DNA of 64,000 nucleotides, from the NCBI GenBank assembly GCA_038150465.1, contig JAYOTP010000007.1, positions 16,321 through 80,320 of the forward strand. Direction: 5' to 3'. The notes under the pieces are model-generated. The model was given only the letters and a program-made list of their open reading frames with translations. It ran no database searches and had not been told where the DNA came from. The position numbers and the translations under genes are program-made. The stretch is from RFXV01 sp038150465 (GTDB taxonomy: Bacteria; Bacteroidota; Bacteroidia; Flavobacteriales; Schleiferiaceae). Shown piece by piece: positions 25,610 to 34,981 of this stretch. Numbering within the stretch: the stretch's first letter is position 1; each line of letters starts with the position of its first letter.

Positions 25610-27696
25610 CAGAGCGTGCTGATCAGTTCAGATGACCAGAAGAGATAGAGATCCTTGCCCAGATTTTCGTGCCACTTCTCGCGGTCCTCACGGTCCTTCT
25701 CTTCCGTGATCAGGGCATCATCCACCACATTGAAACCAACTTCAAAACGATCCGAGGCATTCAGACGGTAGAGTCCTGTGAATTTCTTGGCCTCTTCCCT
25801 TCGATCCTGCTCCTGCTGGCTGTAGGCATCCAGATCCAAAGGAATCCAACTCAGATCTTGTTGCCGCTTTCGATAGGCCGCATGCATTCGGATGCTATCG
25901 AAGACCGCCTCCTCCTGCATCCGCTCACCCAATGCCTTCACTGCTTTTCTGTACTTCTTGGACCATTTGTCTGAGCGGTCAAATCGAGCACTTCCGATCT
26001 CGTCGTAGCTCATGGGATGGCGCTGCTTCTTTTCGCCAAACTCCAGATCCATATAGGCATCTGGCATCACCAGGTCTGGCTCCACACCTTTGAGTTGGGT
26101 GGTGCCGCCATCGATCCTATAGTACTTCTGTATGGTGATCTTGAGCGCGCCCAAGGGCTTGACCCTGGCATTCATCGTGGCACGATCCAAATTGTATATG
26201 TTCTGCACCGTTCCCTTGCCAAAGGTCGTTTCGCTTCCAACGATCACCGCACGTCCATAGTCCTGAAGAGCGGCCGCACAGATCTCAGAAGCACTGGCGC
26301 TGAATTCATTGACCATGACGACCAATGGACCATCATAAGCGACATCCGGATCCGAATCGCGCAGAACCTTTTTTCTCCCATCCGCGGTCTTGACCTGCAC
26401 GACTGGGCCTTTGGGAATGAACAGACCCACGATCTTGACCACTGCATCCAGTGATCCACCGCCGTTGTTCCGAAGATCCAGGATCAAACCTTCAATGCTG
26501 TCTTTTTTGAGTTTTTCGATCTCCGCCCGGACGTCCTCGGCGCAATTCCTGTTGTTTTCATTGTAAAAATCCACGTAGAACTTGGGCAGCCTGATATAGC
26601 CCATTTTCCGATCGTCGCCATCCCTCGGACCGATCACAGCGGATTTAGCAAAGGTCGCCTCGAGTTCCACGACATCCCGCACGATGGGGATGACCTGATT
26701 GGTGCCGTCCAGCTTTCGGACTGTCAGGCGCACTTCAGTACCCTTTGGGCCCCGAATGAGTTTGACCACTTTCCGAAGCTTCATCCCTACGACATCTACT
26801 GGCTCCTGGTCACCTTGGGCCACCTTGACGATCTTGTCTCCAGGCTCCAGCTCGCCTTGACGCCAGGATGCACTTCCAGAGATGATCTTTTCAATGGTCA
26901 CAAATTCCCCGCCCTGTTTGAGTTGGGCGCCAATGCCTTCGAATTGACCGCTCATCTGTATTTCAAACTCCTCTTTTTGCTGCGGCGGGAAATACTCGGT
27001 GTGCGGATCGAAATAACCAGTGATCGCATTCATATAGACGCCCATCCAGTCTTCCTCCCTCATATCCCGCATCGATTCGAACCAATCGTTCTGAAGCTCG
27101 AGTTCCCGACTCCGGGCTTGCTGCTCGATCTCCTCAAAAGAGCGCCGGTCCGCGGTATCTTTTTCCTGCGCGGAAAGACGCTCGTATACTCTGGAAAGCA
27201 CCCTTGATTTCAAGTACTTGCGCCAGACCTCTTTCAACTCGCCCTGGCTTTTGGCATAGCTCCGCTTGCTTCCATCAAATTCAAAGAATTCTCCCTTCTT
27301 ATAGTCAAAGGGAGCAGAGAGCAATTCATTCACCCAGGACTCGGCCAGCTTTTGTCTTTTGATCAGTACCGCCGTACTGCTGTCGAAGAGTTCCGTACCG
27401 CTCATCACCATCTCCTCATCAATTCGACTTGAGTAATAGGCCAGCGCTTCTACGTCCGACGCCAGGAAAAACCGCCTTCCGTAATCCAGATCTTCCATGT
27501 ATTCATCAAAGACCGTTTCGGAAAAGCTGTCATCCAATGCCTTTGGGTCGTAGTGCCTGGAGGAAAGGATGTTGTTGATCAGAGAGATGAGCACCCTGTT
27601 CCGTTCATCTGGATCAGAGGGCGGAAAACGAGCAGCGATCAAAAAGACCGAACACGAGAGAAGCAGAAGAAAAAAGATGCGTGAGCTGTGGCGCAT
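25609..27696 (-). CDS. prc: Tail-specific (carboxy-terminal processing) protease, S41 family
   Basis: This 695-residue periplasmic protease is of the Prc type. It starts with a signal peptide or membrane anchor (RIFFLLLLSCSVFLIAA), followed by the TSP N-terminal helical domain (SRHYDPKALDDSFSETVFDEYMEDL region), a PDZ domain (about 245-325, GIGAQLKQGGEFVTIEKIISGSAS), the S41 core with LILDLRNNGGGS, the catalytic Ser in NEFSASASEI and the catalytic Lys in ETTFGKGTVQ, and a helical C-terminal part. ATG 27696 is chosen because it starts the hydrophobic signal; 27744 adds an unlikely hydrophilic extension. Confidence 0.94.
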   Translation of the reverse strand: MRHSSRIFFLLLLSCSVFLIAARFPPSDPDERNRVLISLINNILSSRHYDPKALDDSFSETVFDEYMEDLDYGRRFFLASDVEALAYYSSRIDEEMVMSGTELFDSSTAVLIKRQKLAESWVNELLSAPFDYKKGEFFEFDGSKRSYAKSQGELKEVWRKYLKSRVLSRVYERLSAQEKDTADRRSFEEIEQQARSRELELQNDWFESMRDMREEDWMGVYMNAITGYFDPHTEYFPPQQKEEFEIQMSGQFEGIGAQLKQGGEFVTIEKIISGSASWRQGELEPGDKIVKVAQGDQEPVDVVGMKLRKVVKLIRGPKGTEVRLTVRKLDGTNQVIPIVRDVVELEATFAKSAVIGPRDGDDRKMGYIRLPKFYVDFYNENNRNCAEDVRAEIEKLKKDSIEGLILDLRNNGGGSLDAVVKIVGLFIPKGPVVQVKTADGRKKVLRDSDPDVAYDGPLVVMVNEFSASASEICAAALQDYGRAVIVGSETTFGKGTVQNIYNLDRATMNARVKPLGALKITIQKYYRIDGGTTQLKGVEPDLVMPDAYMDLEFGEKKQRHPMSYDEIGSARFDRSDKWSKKYRKAVKALGERMQEEAVFDSIRMHAAYRKRQQDLSWIPLDLDAYSQQEQDRREEAKKFTGLYRLNASDRFEVGFNVVDDALITEEKDREDREKWHENLGKDLYLFWSSELISTL

Positions 27697-27838
27697 GAGC
27701 GTAATTCGAATGTAGTGTGAAACTATAACATCCCAACGGCTCATTGATCGCTTCCATTACAGAGTTTGACGAAGAATTAACATTTCGTCTGTCTGCCGGC
27801 TTCAGAAAAGATCTTTATTTCGCAATCCACCTCCAAGA

Positions 27839-30211
27839 TTGAATTCATTGCTCCGACAGCTCGCTGCTCTTTCATTGGTCCTACTTCCTATGCTCGTGCG
27901 CGCGCAAAGCCATACGATCAGTGGCACGATCCGAGACGATGCGACCGGAGAACTATTGATCGGAGTCAGTGTCGTTGTGGAAGAACTCCGCCAGGGAACC
28001 GTAAGCAACAGTTATGGCTACTATGCCCTGAACATTCCGGATGGCAGCTACACATTGCGCTTCTCCTACATTGGGTATAAAGAGGTAAGCCGCAAACTCC
28101 AGCTCACCGAAGACCTGCAGGAGCACATCCGTTTGGCGGAGACCAATGTATTGATCCAGGAGGTGGTCGTCTCTGAAAGTGCCTTGGACGATCCGGTGAA
28201 GAACACGGAAATGGGGGTCAATAAACTCAAGCCCAAGGAGATCAAAAAGATCCCTCAGCTGATGGGCGAAGTGGATGTGATTCGCACCCTGACCCTGCTT
28301 CCCGGCGTGAGCACAGTGGGCGAGGGAGCCAGCGGCTTCAATGTGCGCGGAGGAAATGTCGATCAGAACCTCATCCTCGGAGATGAGGCACCCGTGTTCA
28401 ATTCTTCCCACCTGTTGGGATTCTTCTCCATTTTCAATGCCGATGCCGTCAAGGACATGAAACTCTACAAGGGTGGCGTGCCTGCCAATTACGGAGGACG
28501 CCTGTCTTCGGTACTCGACATCCGGCAAAAGGAAGGCAATTCGAAAAGGTTTGGGGCGACGGGCGGACTGGGTGTGCTGAGCAGTCGCATACTTCTGGAA
28601 GGTCCTATTGTCAAAGATGAATTGTCCTGGTTGATCGCAGGAAGGCGATCCTATGCCGATCTCTTCCTGAAGGCCTCATCCGATCCGGCGATCAATCGAA
28701 ATATCTTGTACTTCTACGATCTGAATGCCAAAATGAACTGGCGCATCGATTCCAAGAATACCGTTTTCCTTTCGAGCTACTTCGGGCGTGATGTATTTGG
28801 AATACAAAATGCTTTCAACTTCGCCTGGGGCAACGGAACGGTCACACTCCGCTGGAACAGCATACTCAAGGAAGATCTGTTCGCCAACTTCACCCTGGTG
28901 TACAGCGACTACACCTATGATCTGGGCACGCCGGCCGATCAGGAATTCACATTCAACTGGAATTCCCGCATACAGAATTACGTGACCAAGGCGGCCTTCA
29001 ATTGGTACAAAAGCCCAGGCTTCACAGTCGACTTTGGACTGACCAATACGTGGTACACCTTCGATCCGGCCATCATCAGCGGGTCGATCAGCTCGCGACT
29101 GGATCGGCTCTATGCCACTGAACCCGCGGCCTATCTGCGCTTTAGAAATGAATTGGGCAACAGGATCAGCATCGACTACGGCTTGCGCTACAGCGCATTT
29201 GCGCAAATGGGTGATGGGACGGTCTACGACTACCGGCCGGGAATGAGTCGCGAAGATTCCACCGTGGTCGGACAACAAGACTATGCAAAAGGCGAGGTGA
29301 TCGAATCCTTCTTTGACGCCCAGGGTCTGGAACCGCGCCTGGCACTCACCTATCTACTCAACGACAAGCAATCGCTGAAGATCAGCTACAACCGGATGAG
29401 GCAATACATCCATCTGATCTCCAATACCACTGCCACAACGCCCATCGATATCTGGAGACCGAGCGGCAGACACATCGACCCGGCGACAGCCGATCAATTC
29501 TCTTTGGGCTATTTCGCGGAATGGCAGCTGTGGGGCGACCGCTTTGACTTTTCTGTGGAATCCTATTACAAGTCCATGAATCAGATCGTGGATTACAAGG
29601 ACGGGGCAGACCTGATCTTCAATGAACGCATAGAAACTGAATTGCTTTCAGGAAAGGGACGCGCCTATGGGCTCGAACTTTTGTTGAGAAAGAACTCCGG
29701 AAAGTGGACGGGCTGGATCAGTTACACCCTTTCCCGCACCGAACGGCTGGTGGACGGAGCTTTCAAAGGCGAGCAGATCAACCAGGGGGCTTGGTACCCG
29801 GCGAATTATGACAAGACCCATGACGTGAGCCTGGTGGCCACCTACAAGATCTCAGAAAAATGGGATGTGGGCGGTGTTTGGGTCTTCCAAAGCGGGCGAC
29901 CGGTCACCTATCCGTCGGCACGTGCAGAGTACGAGACCGGCATCATCTATCCCGTCTACAACAACCGAAATGGCGCGCGCACACCTTCCTACCACCGATT
30001 GGATGTGAGCGCCAACTACGTACCGCGACCAAAGAAGCAGGGCAAGTGGGAAAGCAGCTGGGCCTTTGGCATCTACAATGTCTATGGGCGAAGGAATCCC
30101 TATTCCGTTTTCTTCCGTCAAGATGAATTCAACCCACAAGTGACCGAGGCGATCCGGCTTTCCATCTTCGGGGGAATGATCCCTTCGGTCACCTATAATT
30201 TCAAATTCTGA
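27839..30211 (+). CDS. TonB-dependent receptor with CarboxypepD_reg-like domain (DUF4249 partner)
   Basis: This 790-residue outer-membrane receptor has a signal peptide (LSLVLLPMLVRAQ), a carboxypeptidase-regulatory beta-sandwich (SGTIRDDATGELLIGVSVVV), a plug domain with LLPGVSTVGEGASGFNVRGGNVDQ (about 155-180) and a 22-strand-type barrel ending with an aromatic C-terminal strand (PSVTYNFKF). There is no ATG ahead of the signal peptide; TTG 27839 fits. The stop overlaps the DUF4249 start (TGATG). Such pairs act like SusC/SusD importers, but the ligand is unknown. The 142-bp gap to prc has no exact promoter match. Confidence 0.92.
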   Translation: MNSLLRQLAALSLVLLPMLVRAQSHTISGTIRDDATGELLIGVSVVVEELRQGTVSNSYGYYALNIPDGSYTLRFSYIGYKEVSRKLQLTEDLQEHIRLAETNVLIQEVVVSESALDDPVKNTEMGVNKLKPKEIKKIPQLMGEVDVIRTLTLLPGVSTVGEGASGFNVRGGNVDQNLILGDEAPVFNSSHLLGFFSIFNADAVKDMKLYKGGVPANYGGRLSSVLDIRQKEGNSKRFGATGGLGVLSSRILLEGPIVKDELSWLIAGRRSYADLFLKASSDPAINRNILYFYDLNAKMNWRIDSKNTVFLSSYFGRDVFGIQNAFNFAWGNGTVTLRWNSILKEDLFANFTLVYSDYTYDLGTPADQEFTFNWNSRIQNYVTKAAFNWYKSPGFTVDFGLTNTWYTFDPAIISGSISSRLDRLYATEPAAYLRFRNELGNRISIDYGLRYSAFAQMGDGTVYDYRPGMSREDSTVVGQQDYAKGEVIESFFDAQGLEPRLALTYLLNDKQSLKISYNRMRQYIHLISNTTATTPIDIWRPSGRHIDPATADQFSLGYFAEWQLWGDRFDFSVESYYKSMNQIVDYKDGADLIFNERIETELLSGKGRAYGLELLLRKNSGKWTGWISYTLSRTERLVDGAFKGEQINQGAWYPANYDKTHDVSLVATYKISEKWDVGGVWVFQSGRPVTYPSARAEYETGIIYPVYNNRNGARTPSYHRLDVSANYVPRPKKQGKWESSWAFGIYNVYGRRNPYSVFFRQDEFNPQVTEAIRLSIFGGMIPSVTYNFKF

Positions 30212-31071
30212 TGAAACGGGAACTCTTTGTTTTTGGAATATGTCTTCTCGTTTTGAGCGCTTGCGAAGATGTCATCGAGCTCGATCTGCCGGATGCAGAG
30301 CCACTTCTTGTGGTCAACGGAAGGATCACAGACGGTGACAGCACAGGAGTGACCCTCACCACCAGTGCACCCTATTTTTCCAATCAGGCGACGCCGCGCG
30401 TCAGCGGAGCAGTGATCCGACTCTTCGAAAACGGCGTGGAGATCGACCAACTCGCTGAAGATTCTGCTGGCTATTACCGATCCGACCAGACGGGCGTTGC
30501 GGGAAGAACCTACCACATTACCGTGGAAATTCCGCAGGGCAATCCTGCGATCGCCTCCGGAACGTGGCGAAGTCGTCCTGAGCGACTCAAGCCAGTGGCT
30601 TTGATCGACAGTGTCTATTCTGAATATCTCGAGGAAGACCCGCCTTTCCAGGAAGAAGGTCTGTATCCCTTTTTCACCTTTAGCGATCTGGCCGATCAGC
30701 GAGACTACTACCGACTCCGGATATGGCGAAATGACACCATTCGCGATGCACCGACGGATATCACCACCTACGAGGACGAACTGTGGAATGGTCGCTCCTT
30801 CGACAATGTGGACTTTCCGGCTGTTCAATTCGAGAACGATCCCAAACCCGAGGGAACGACCTATCGCGTGGAGCAATCTTCCATATCCGTTGCCTATTTC
30901 GACTATCTGAATCTCATGTTTTCTCAAACGGCCCAGGTGGGCAGCACCTTCGATCCACCCCCGGCCCCACTGATCGGCAACATCGAATGCCTCAGTCATC
31001 CAGACCAGATCGGTTTGGGGTATTTCAACGTATCGGCCATAAGTACAGCAGAGGTATCGCTCGAACTCTAG
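30211..31071 (+). CDS. DUF4249 outer-membrane lipoprotein
   Basis: This 286-residue lipoprotein has signal peptide FGICLLVLSACEDVIELDLPD, with Cys18 as the lipidated residue in LSAC. The DUF4249 family is recognised by the ED(V)IELDLPDAEPLLVVNGRITDGD opening and the following Ig-like beta-sandwich, then a second domain ending GYFNVSAISTAEVSLEL. It is coupled by TGATG to the preceding TonB receptor and is thought to act as its surface-exposed lid or substrate-capture partner. The exact substrate is unknown. Confidence 0.88.
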   Translation: MKRELFVFGICLLVLSACEDVIELDLPDAEPLLVVNGRITDGDSTGVTLTTSAPYFSNQATPRVSGAVIRLFENGVEIDQLAEDSAGYYRSDQTGVAGRTYHITVEIPQGNPAIASGTWRSRPERLKPVALIDSVYSEYLEEDPPFQEEGLYPFFTFSDLADQRDYYRLRIWRNDTIRDAPTDITTYEDELWNGRSFDNVDFPAVQFENDPKPEGTTYRVEQSSISVAYFDYLNLMFSQTAQVGSTFDPPPAPLIGNIECLSHPDQIGLGYFNVSAISTAEVSLEL

Positions 31072-31082
31072 CGATATCCGCC

Positions 31083-31090
31083 TAATTTTG
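31083..31090 (+). promoter_or_regulatory. -7 element (TAATTTTG) of the mscS gene
   Basis: An exact TAnnTTTG match ends 21 nt before the ATG at 31112. It overlaps an upstream in-frame TTG (31088), which therefore cannot be the translated start. Confidence 0.55.
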
Positions 31091-31111
31091 CAGCTGTTTA
31101 TTCATCCCATC

Positions 31112-32383
31112 ATGGAACAGGCGGACATTGGCCATTGGGCCCAGAATTTTTTTGAGCAGATCGGAGCAGACCCCTCTACAGCTGAGCGGCTGACCTTAGG
31201 ACTCGACCTGCTGATCATCCTATTGATCAGCTTCGCGGCAGACCGAATAGCCCGCTATGGCATTTCGCGCATGGTCAAAAAGATCATCTCTCGGACGAGA
31301 AATGAGTGGGACGACATCTTCTACGAGCAAAAGGTCTTCAATGGTCTGGCGCACATCGTTCCCGCCCTGATCATCAATTGGAGCACTGACTTTGCCCTCT
31401 CTGATTTTCCGGAAGTGGTGGCCCTGATCGATAAGTGGGTGGTCATTTATGTCATTTTCCTGATCGGCCTGGTGATCAACCGTGTACTCGGTGCCATCAA
31501 GATCCTGCTGAAACAGTCCGAATATTTCGAAGGCAAACCCGTGGGCAGTTTCATCCAGCTCTTCGGCATTGTGAACTACATCTTCGTTGGCATATTCATC
31601 CTGAGCCAGCTCATTGGAGAAAGTCCGCTGACGGTCATCGGCGCCTTTGGTGCGGGAACGGCGATCCTCCTTTTGGTCTTCAAGGACACCATCCTCGGTC
31701 TGGTCGCGAGCATTCAGCTCTCCATGAACGATATGGTCCGGGTGGGCGACTGGATCAGCATGGACAAATACGGAGCGGACGGGGATGTATCCGAGATCAA
31801 CCTGACCACAGTCAAGGTCAAGAACTTCGATAAGACCATCACCACCATCCCGACCTACGCATTCGTTTCAGACTCCTTCAAGAATTGGCGCGGTATGTCC
31901 ACAGACGGAGTTCGACGGATCAAAAGGCATTTACTCATTGATGTCCATTCCATTCGGTTTGTGGATGATGCCTTGAAAAAGGAGATGGAAGGCTTCCAGA
32001 TCATCTCTGCTCAGATCGGTACAAAACAAGCGGAGATCGACTCATACAATACGGAGCACAAAGCGGACAAGCAGATCATGCTCAATGGCCGGAATATGAC
32101 GAATATCGGTGCGTTCCGAACCTATGCCACCGAATACATTCGAAACAATCCACAGATCACCGAAGCAGAGACGCTGATGGTCCGACAGCTTCAGCCCACA
32201 GAAAAAGGCCTTCCGCTCGAGCTGTATTGCTTCACCAATACATCGGCCTGGCTCGAATACGAGGGCATCCTCTCCGACATCTTCGATCACCTGATGGCGG
32301 CAGCGCCCTTCTTCGGGCTGATGGTCTATCAGGCGCCCAGCGGTGGAGATTTCAGACAGCTCGGCGCTTCCAAACCGGACTGA
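31112..32383 (+). CDS. MscS-family mechanosensitive channel (YbdG-like)
   Basis: This 423-residue inner-membrane channel opens under membrane tension during hypo-osmotic shock. Helices lie at about 25-45, 80-100, 110-130 and 145-165, and the pore-lining TM3 is GAFGAGTAILLLVFKDTILGLVAS (about 177-200) with the Gly/Ala packing pattern. The MscS beta domain follows (MVRVGDWISM and EINLTTVKVKNFDKT). A long C-terminal alpha/beta domain (about 260-410) resembles YbdG/MscM rather than the smallest MscS. ATG 31112 follows the promoter element. The last 32 bp overlap convergent GT2. Confidence 0.9.
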   Translation: MEQADIGHWAQNFFEQIGADPSTAERLTLGLDLLIILLISFAADRIARYGISRMVKKIISRTRNEWDDIFYEQKVFNGLAHIVPALIINWSTDFALSDFPEVVALIDKWVVIYVIFLIGLVINRVLGAIKILLKQSEYFEGKPVGSFIQLFGIVNYIFVGIFILSQLIGESPLTVIGAFGAGTAILLLVFKDTILGLVASIQLSMNDMVRVGDWISMDKYGADGDVSEINLTTVKVKNFDKTITTIPTYAFVSDSFKNWRGMSTDGVRRIKRHLLIDVHSIRFVDDALKKEMEGFQIISAQIGTKQAEIDSYNTEHKADKQIMLNGRNMTNIGAFRTYATEYIRNNPQITEAETLMVRQLQPTEKGLPLELYCFTNTSAWLEYEGILSDIFDHLMAAAPFFGLMVYQAPSGGDFRQLGASKPD

Positions 32384-33458
32384 GGAAAAGGGACAAGGCA
32401 CCGATGAACACGGTGTAGAACGGATATATCAGGCTCTGCGGCAGGAACCATTGGAAGGCATCCCTTCGATCGTATTTGGACACCACCTTCCAGAGAAGAA
32501 AACCATCTGTGACCACCTTCGCCGGCCAGAGAAGCCAGCCAAGAGGAAGGGCGAACAAACTGAGTATCAAACTGAAGTTGGACAGAAAGACAAGGAGACT
32601 CAAGCCGGCTGCAGCCCGGTCTTTGTAGCGCTTCGCAATACCGCCCCACCTGAGCATCTGCAGGAAGAATTGCCCAATATTTCGAGGTGCTGAAGTGTGC
32701 ACGCGCGCCTCGGGACAATCATCAAAAACGACCGATCCCTTTCCCCAACGGGCCCAAAGTGCATGCAGGAGAAAGACGTCCTCCCCTACTCGACGATCTG
32801 CCGGATCGAGTTCGGTTGTAAGAAGGAGATAGTCCTCTTTTCGGATCAGCATATTGGCCCCATTGGCCATGACCGGTCTGCCCATGCGCACCGACGCTTC
32901 CGTAGCTGCCATCAGCGCCAGAAAATCGAGCGTAAAAAAGCCATTGAATCGACCTTCTTCCCTCGAATAGACAACGGGAGCAAGTACCATCCGCACTTCA
33001 CCCGATCGAAAGTGACTGCTCGCTCCGCTGGGCCAGCCAGGATGCGGAACACAATCTGCATCGGTCAGGGCCAGAAGATCATTTTGGCTCTCCTTAACCC
33101 CCCGATCGGTGGCTGCGCTCTTGCCCTCTCCTTCACTCGACAGGATCTGCATTCGTCTGTGCCGATCCACGGACTTCAGCCACTCCATCCCCCCATCTGT
33201 TGAATGATCATCCACAAGCAGCAATTCGGCCAGTGGGTTGCTCTCCAGCAATTCCCTCCAGCGCGGCATATTTTGCCTGAGATTCTCCAGTTCATCCCTG
33301 AAGGGAATGACAATGCTTATGGGAACATTTTGACCGTCAGGTTCAGCGGTGTTCCTGCCCTTGGACAAAGCCGCATATGCGCTCCAACCCAAAAGGCAAT
33401 AGGCCAGAACAGGCAGCACACAAAGGATCGCTAAAACAGAGGAGTAGTCGGCCAGCAC
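32352..33458 (-). CDS. Membrane-anchored family 2 glycosyltransferase
   Basis: This 368-residue protein has an N-terminal membrane helix (about 8-30), a GT-A domain, and two or three C-terminal helices (about 285-360). Motifs are VPISIVIPFRDELENL, LLVDDHSTDGG, ALTDADCVPHPGW (the DxD metal site) and a later RRVGED acidic motif with QMLRWGG matching the Q(Q/R)xRW element. The topology resembles inverting polymerising or lipid-linked glycosyltransferases. The start is GTG 33458, 5 nt from a minus-strand -7-like element shared with ruvC. Donor and product are unknown. Confidence 0.88.
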   Translation of the reverse strand: MLADYSSVLAILCVLPVLAYCLLGWSAYAALSKGRNTAEPDGQNVPISIVIPFRDELENLRQNMPRWRELLESNPLAELLLVDDHSTDGGMEWLKSVDRHRRMQILSSEGEGKSAATDRGVKESQNDLLALTDADCVPHPGWPSGASSHFRSGEVRMVLAPVVYSREEGRFNGFFTLDFLALMAATEASVRMGRPVMANGANMLIRKEDYLLLTTELDPADRRVGEDVFLLHALWARWGKGSVVFDDCPEARVHTSAPRNIGQFFLQMLRWGGIAKRYKDRAAAGLSLLVFLSNFSLILSLFALPLGWLLWPAKVVTDGFLLWKVVSKYDRRDAFQWFLPQSLIYPFYTVFIGALSLFLSPVWKRRAV

Positions 33459-33463
33459 AGATT

Positions 33464-33480
33464 CAAAATACGCTAATTTG
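33464..33480. promoter_or_regulatory. Divergent -7-like elements of GT2 and ruvC
   Basis: A minus-strand TATTTTG (33470-33464) lies 5 nt before the GT2 GTG, and a plus-strand TAATTTG (33474-33480) lies 7 nt before the ruvC ATG. Both are one base shorter than TAnnTTTG (TAnTTTG), so they are weaker matches. The face-to-face layout copies the ruvX/dapD arrangement. Confidence 0.4.
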
Positions 33481-33487
33481 CCTGCTT

Positions 33488-34066
33488 ATGGCGCAACGCA
33501 TCTTGGGGATCGATCCCGGAACGAACATCATGGGTTTTGGCCTGGTCGAAGTCAGTAAAAATCAAGCTGTATACCTCGAGCACGGCATCCGGAAGTTCCC
33601 TGCCAACAAGAGCTCCGTTGAGAAACTCGGACTGATCCTCAGTGAGACAGAAGAATTGATCGCCCGGCATCAGCCAGACATACTAGCGATCGAAGCACCC
33701 TTTTTCGGAAAGAATGTCCAGTCCATGCTCAAACTCGGCCGTGCCCAAGGAGTCATCATGGCTACAGGAATGAGCAAAGGATGTGATGTATTCGAGTACG
33801 CACCGCGCAAGATCAAAATGTCCATCACGGGAAAGGGGCAGGCAAGCAAGGAGCAAGTGGCACGTATGCTGCACGCCCTTTTGACCATCCCCGAGGACGG
33901 TTCGCTGACCCTGGATGCCACCGATGCATTGGCTGTGGCCTTCTGTCATTTCCTTCAGATGGGTCAGCCTAACGATACCGAACAACCAAAAAAGAGCATC
34001 CGAAAAAGATCTGGCTCGGGCGATTGGTCTTCCTATTTACGGAACAATCCGGACCGGGAATTATAA
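33488..34066 (+). CDS. ruvC: Holliday junction resolvase RuvC
   Basis: RuvC cuts four-way junctions produced by recombination, working with RuvAB. The 192-residue protein has the RNase H-fold catalytic acids Asp9 (ILGIDPGTNIMGFG), Glu69 (ILAIEAPFFGKN), Asp143 and Asp146 (LDATDALAVAFCH). YAPRKIKMSITGKGQASKEQVARML is the DNA-contact region. The C-terminal 30 residues (KKSIRKRSGSGDWSSYL) are a basic tail longer than in E. coli. ATG 33488 gives the exact family start. The 3' end overlaps the convergent HIT gene by 6 bp. Confidence 0.96.
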   Translation: MAQRILGIDPGTNIMGFGLVEVSKNQAVYLEHGIRKFPANKSSVEKLGLILSETEELIARHQPDILAIEAPFFGKNVQSMLKLGRAQGVIMATGMSKGCDVFEYAPRKIKMSITGKGQASKEQVARMLHALLTIPEDGSLTLDATDALAVAFCHFLQMGQPNDTEQPKKSIRKRSGSGDWSSYLRNNPDREL

Positions 34067-34459
34067 GGAAATACCCTCGCTGATCTCTGAAGCGATGGCC
34101 TTCATCTGCTCTTCTGTGAAAGCCATGGGCGCACGATCGAAGCGAATGTCCGACTCCTGATCGATGGGGATCAGGTGGATGTGCGCATGCGGAACCTCCA
34201 TTCCCAGTACGACAGATGCTACCCGGGTGCAAGGCATGCAATCCCTAATGGAAAGAGCGATCTTTTGGGCAAAAGTCCAAAGCGCTGAATGCTCCGCCGC
34301 GCTCAGATCGATCAGATGGTCTACCTCCCTTTTGGGGACCACCAAAGTATGCCCCTTTCGCAGCGGCCGGATATCGAGGAAAGCATAGTGCTTGTCGTCT
34401 TCAGCGACCGTATAAGAAGGGATCTCTCGCCGAATGATCTTACTGAAGATGGAATCCAT
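34061..34459 (-). CDS. HIT-family (Hint-type) nucleotide-binding protein
   Basis: This 132-residue histidine triad protein starts IFSKIIRREIPSYTVAEDD, has the substrate loop FLDIRPLRKGHTLVVPKREVDHLIDL, and carries the catalytic HAHIHL (His91, His93, His95). Hint enzymes hydrolyse adenosine 5'-phosphoramidates and aminoacyl-adenylates. The start overlaps the greA stop by one base (TGATG), so the two are coupled, an order I recall as common in this phylum. It is convergent with ruvC. Confidence 0.94.
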   Translation of the reverse strand: MDSIFSKIIRREIPSYTVAEDDKHYAFLDIRPLRKGHTLVVPKREVDHLIDLSAAEHSALWTFAQKIALSIRDCMPCTRVASVVLGMEVPHAHIHLIPIDQESDIRFDRAPMAFTEEQMKAIASEISEGISL

Positions 34460-34932
34460 CAGCGGGAGATCTCGAGTACCTCCAGCTTCATGATGCCATT
34501 GGGAACCTGTATCTCCGCCAAATCGCCAACTTCCTTACCCAACAGCCCTTTTCCGATGGGAGAACCCACCGAGATCTTACCGGCCTTCAGATCGGCCTCC
34601 GATTCAGAAACCAAGGTGTACTTGAATTCCATTCCATTGGCTGGGTTCTTCAAGCGAACGGTAGAAAGAACCATCACCTTACTGACATCCAGCTGATCGG
34701 TATCGAGGACGCGCGCATTGGCCACGACTTCTTCGAGTTTGGCGATCTTCATCTCCAACAGGCCTTGTGCCTCCTTGGCCGCATCGTATTCCGCATTCTC
34801 GGAGAGGTCTCCTTTGTCCCGCGCTTCCGCGATCTGACGGGAAATGCTCGGGCGTTCGACGTCGCGAAGTTGATTGAGTTCGTCCTTGAGTTTCTGAAGA
34901 CCTTCCTCGGTGTAGTATGAAGTATTCGCCAT
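34459..34932 (-). CDS. greA: Transcription elongation factor GreA
   Basis: GreA binds the RNA polymerase secondary channel and stimulates cleavage of backtracked transcripts. The 157-residue protein has the N-terminal antiparallel coiled coil (about 12-75) with the acidic tip LSENAEYDAAKE (about 44-55) that carries the catalytic Asp/Glu, followed by the FKBP-like C-terminal domain with SVGSPIGKGLLGKEVGD. Its mRNA leader is predicted to start with a strong hairpin. The HIT gene is translated directly after it. Confidence 0.95.
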   Translation of the reverse strand: MANTSYYTEEGLQKLKDELNQLRDVERPSISRQIAEARDKGDLSENAEYDAAKEAQGLLEMKIAKLEEVVANARVLDTDQLDVSKVMVLSTVRLKNPANGMEFKYTLVSESEADLKAGKISVGSPIGKGLLGKEVGDLAEIQVPNGIMKLEVLEISR

Positions 34933-34952
34933 GATAATCAGCTATTAACGCA

Positions 34953-34976
34953 GAAAGAGACCGGCTGGTCTCTTTC
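34953..34976 (-). promoter_or_regulatory. Perfect 10-bp hairpin at the 5' end of the greA leader
   Basis: The arms GAAAGAGACC and GGTCTCTTTC flank a 4-nt loop. Transcription from the -7 element at 34989-34982 should start near 34975, so the mRNA would begin with this hairpin, 20 nt before the greA ATG. There is no following T run on the minus strand, so it is not a typical terminator. It could stabilise the mRNA or control GreA synthesis. Confidence 0.55.
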
Positions 34977-34981
34977 CTGTG

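Noticed and set aside
31088..31111. Upstream TTG start for the MscS channel
   Set aside because: The TTG is part of the TAATTTTG promoter element, so it lies at or before the transcription start.
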